Shown here: positions 15,121 through 16,277 of the stretch, piece after piece
Layout: every line of letters begins with the position of its first letter
Position numbering within the stretch: position 1 is the first letter of the stretch
DNA from: Prevotella sp. UBA6429
Lineage (GTDB): Bacteria; Bacteroidota; Bacteroidia; Bacteroidales; Bacteroidaceae
Direction of reading: 5' to 3'
Assembly (NCBI GenBank): GCA_002437285.1
Contig: DJOV01000130.1
Location: 1-16,277, forward strand
Length of the DNA stretch: 16,277 nt
Notes under the pieces: generated by a model
The model's database searches: none
The model's input: only the letters and a program-made list of their open reading frames with translations
Told to the model about the DNA's origin: nothing
Made by a program: the position numbers and the translations under genes

Positions 15121-16137
15121 ATGCAAGGACGGACAATCAACGAAATGGAACTGCGAGACCGCTACATGGCCTCTGTCCACCGATACGACGATGCACAGAA
15201 CCTCTATCGGCGCTGTGGCCATTCTGGTGTGCTGCTGCCCAAGGTGAGCCTGGGCTTCTGGCACAACTTCGGCGGTGCGGACAGCTATGAGCGCGCCCGC
15301 GCCATCACTCATTGTGCCTTTGACAACGGCATCACCCACTTCGACTTGGCCAACAACTACGGGCCACCCTATGGCTCGGCGGAAGAGACGGTGGGCCGCC
15401 TGATGGACGAAGACTTCCGCCCCTATCGCGACGAACTGTTCCTCTCGACCAAGGCGGGCTACGACATGTGGCCCGGCCCCTACGGCAACTGGGGCTCGCG
15501 CAAGTATCTCTTCGCCAGCCTGGAGCAGAGCCTGCGGCGCATGCGGGTCGACTATGTGGACCTGTTCTACAGCCATCGTTACGATCCCGAGACGCCTTTG
15601 GAGGAGACGTTGCAAGCACTTGTCGACATCGTGCGCCAGGGCAAGGCACTCTACATTGGCATCTCACGCTGGCCCCAGAAGGCGCTCCGCGTGGCCCACG
15701 ACTACCTGAAGGCCCACGATGTGCCACTGCTCATCTACCAGGGGCGTGTCAACCTACTCGACCGTGAGCCCCTGCGCGAGGGCATCCTCGACTATTGCCG
15801 CGAGCAAGGCATCGGCTTCATCAGCTTCTCGCCGCTTGCACAGGGACTGCTCACCGACCGCTACCTGCACGGCGTGCCCGCCGACTCACGCATGGCGAAA
15901 GACCACTTCCTCAAGAAGGAGCGGCTCACGCCCGAACTGCTCAGCTATCTGCAACAGCTCAATGACACCGCCACGAGCCGGGGCGAGACCCTGGCCGAGA
16001 TGGCGTTGGCGTGGATTCTCCACCAGCCGGGCATCACCAGCGTGCTCGTCGGGGCCAGTAGCGCCGAGCAACTGCAGACGAACCTGCGTTGCATCCACGC
16101 CAACCCTTTCCCCGAAAACATCGGGGAGATGAAATAG
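15121..16137 (+). CDS. Aldo/keto reductase, YghZ (L-glyceraldehyde 3-phosphate reductase)-like
   Basis: The 338-residue protein is close along most of its length to E. coli YghZ, an NADPH-dependent aldo/keto reductase. Shared stretches include SLGFWHNFG, FDLANNYGPPYGSAEE, STKAGYDMWPGPYG and FSPLAQGLLTDRYLHG. The catalytic tetrad is D75, Y80, K111 and H152. A difference is QGRVN (207-211) where YghZ has QPSYN, and a loop before LTPELL is shorter. Near the C-terminus SVLVGASSAEQL fits the cofactor-phosphate site. Likely roles are detoxification of methylglyoxal or reduction of sugar aldehydes. The start at 15121 gives a 15-residue extension; M16 at 15166 (MASVHRYDD) agrees better with homologues. 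It lies 47 nt after ispG with no visible promoter. Confidence 0.93.
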   Translation: MQGRTINEMELRDRYMASVHRYDDAQNLYRRCGHSGVLLPKVSLGFWHNFGGADSYERARAITHCAFDNGITHFDLANNYGPPYGSAEETVGRLMDEDFRPYRDELFLSTKAGYDMWPGPYGNWGSRKYLFASLEQSLRRMRVDYVDLFYSHRYDPETPLEETLQALVDIVRQGKALYIGISRWPQKALRVAHDYLKAHDVPLLIYQGRVNLLDREPLREGILDYCREQGIGFISFSPLAQGLLTDRYLHGVPADSRMAKDHFLKKERLTPELLSYLQQLNDTATSRGETLAEMALAWILHQPGITSVLVGASSAEQLQTNLRCIHANPFPENIGEMK

Positions 16138-16166
16138 GGGAGCCCTGCCAAAGGACGAGCGAAACA

Positions 16167-16267
16167 CCCGTCAGGAAAGAAGGGGAAAGGTCCAATAAAA
16201 CCTGTCTGGGAAGAAAGGGAAAGGTCCAATAAAACCTGTCAGGAAAGAAGGGGAAAGTCCAATAAAA
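16167..16267. repeat. 34-bp imperfect tandem repeat, three units
   Basis: Units are 16167-16200 (34 nt), 16201-16234 (34 nt) and 16235-16267 (33 nt), each a CC[CT]GTC start, a purine-rich run and GGTCCAATAAAA (one G missing in unit 3). Units 1 and 2 differ at four positions; units 1 and 3 at one position plus a deletion. There are no spacers, so it is a minisatellite rather than a CRISPR. It lies 29 nt after the aldo/keto reductase stop and may continue beyond the window. Confidence 0.85.
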
Positions 16268-16277
16268 AAGGTAGGGA

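Noticed and set aside
16167..16267. Possible CRISPR array
   Set aside because: Units follow each other directly with no unique spacers, and they differ from one another; no cas genes are near.

Overview
The window looks like chromosomal DNA of a Bacteroidales bacterium, most likely Prevotella or a close relative with fairly GC-rich genes. The main clues are promoter -7 boxes of the Bacteroidetes form TAnnTTTG ahead of several genes, a tandem set of Bacteroidetes-type FKBP isomerases, a glutaminyl cyclase, a DPP5-like S9 peptidase with Gln at +1 after the signal peptide, and the long form of IspG. I see no phage, transposon, CRISPR array, tRNA or rRNA. The species is inferred, not shown.

Left part, minus strand (34-6063), two operons. 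The downstream one (3425 to 34) encodes an Lrp/AsnC regulator, a two-domain protein joining a C26 gamma-glutamyl hydrolase/class I amidotransferase fold to an M19 dipeptidase, and an M28-type glutaminyl-peptide cyclotransferase. The last two overlap by 4 nt. A Bacteroidetes promoter precedes the regulator gene. The upstream operon (6063 to 3548) has three FKBP-type prolyl isomerases in a row: cytoplasmic FklB-like, lipoprotein, and secreted. It ends at a strong 16-bp hairpin terminator (3487-3522).

Centre, plus strand. A sirtuin (6180-6887) is divergent from the FKBP operon; the 116-nt space between them has two opposed -7 boxes and an 11-bp direct repeat. A 618-nt stretch without a convincing gene follows (6888-7505). 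Then comes a secreted S9 peptidase (7506-9581), preceded by its own -7 box and an inverted repeat.

Right part, plus strand (9667-16137). A probable transcription unit starts at a -7 box at 9633: a conserved-looking protein of unknown function, sigma-54 (rpoN), a membrane protein with remnants of PAP2 phosphatase motifs, purE (purine synthesis), ispG (MEP isoprenoid pathway) and a YghZ-like aldo/keto reductase. Gaps are short (3 nt, -4 nt, 106 nt, 16 nt and 47 nt). The window ends in an imperfect 34-bp tandem repeat.

Most of this is ordinary core genome. The points most worth following are the C26-M19 fusion in an operon with an Lrp regulator and glutaminyl cyclase, the three-compartment FKBP operon with signs of recent duplication, the sirtuin with altered acyl-specificity and zinc motifs, the unknown protein next to rpoN, and the terminal repeat. 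I did not find a clear new multi-gene system.
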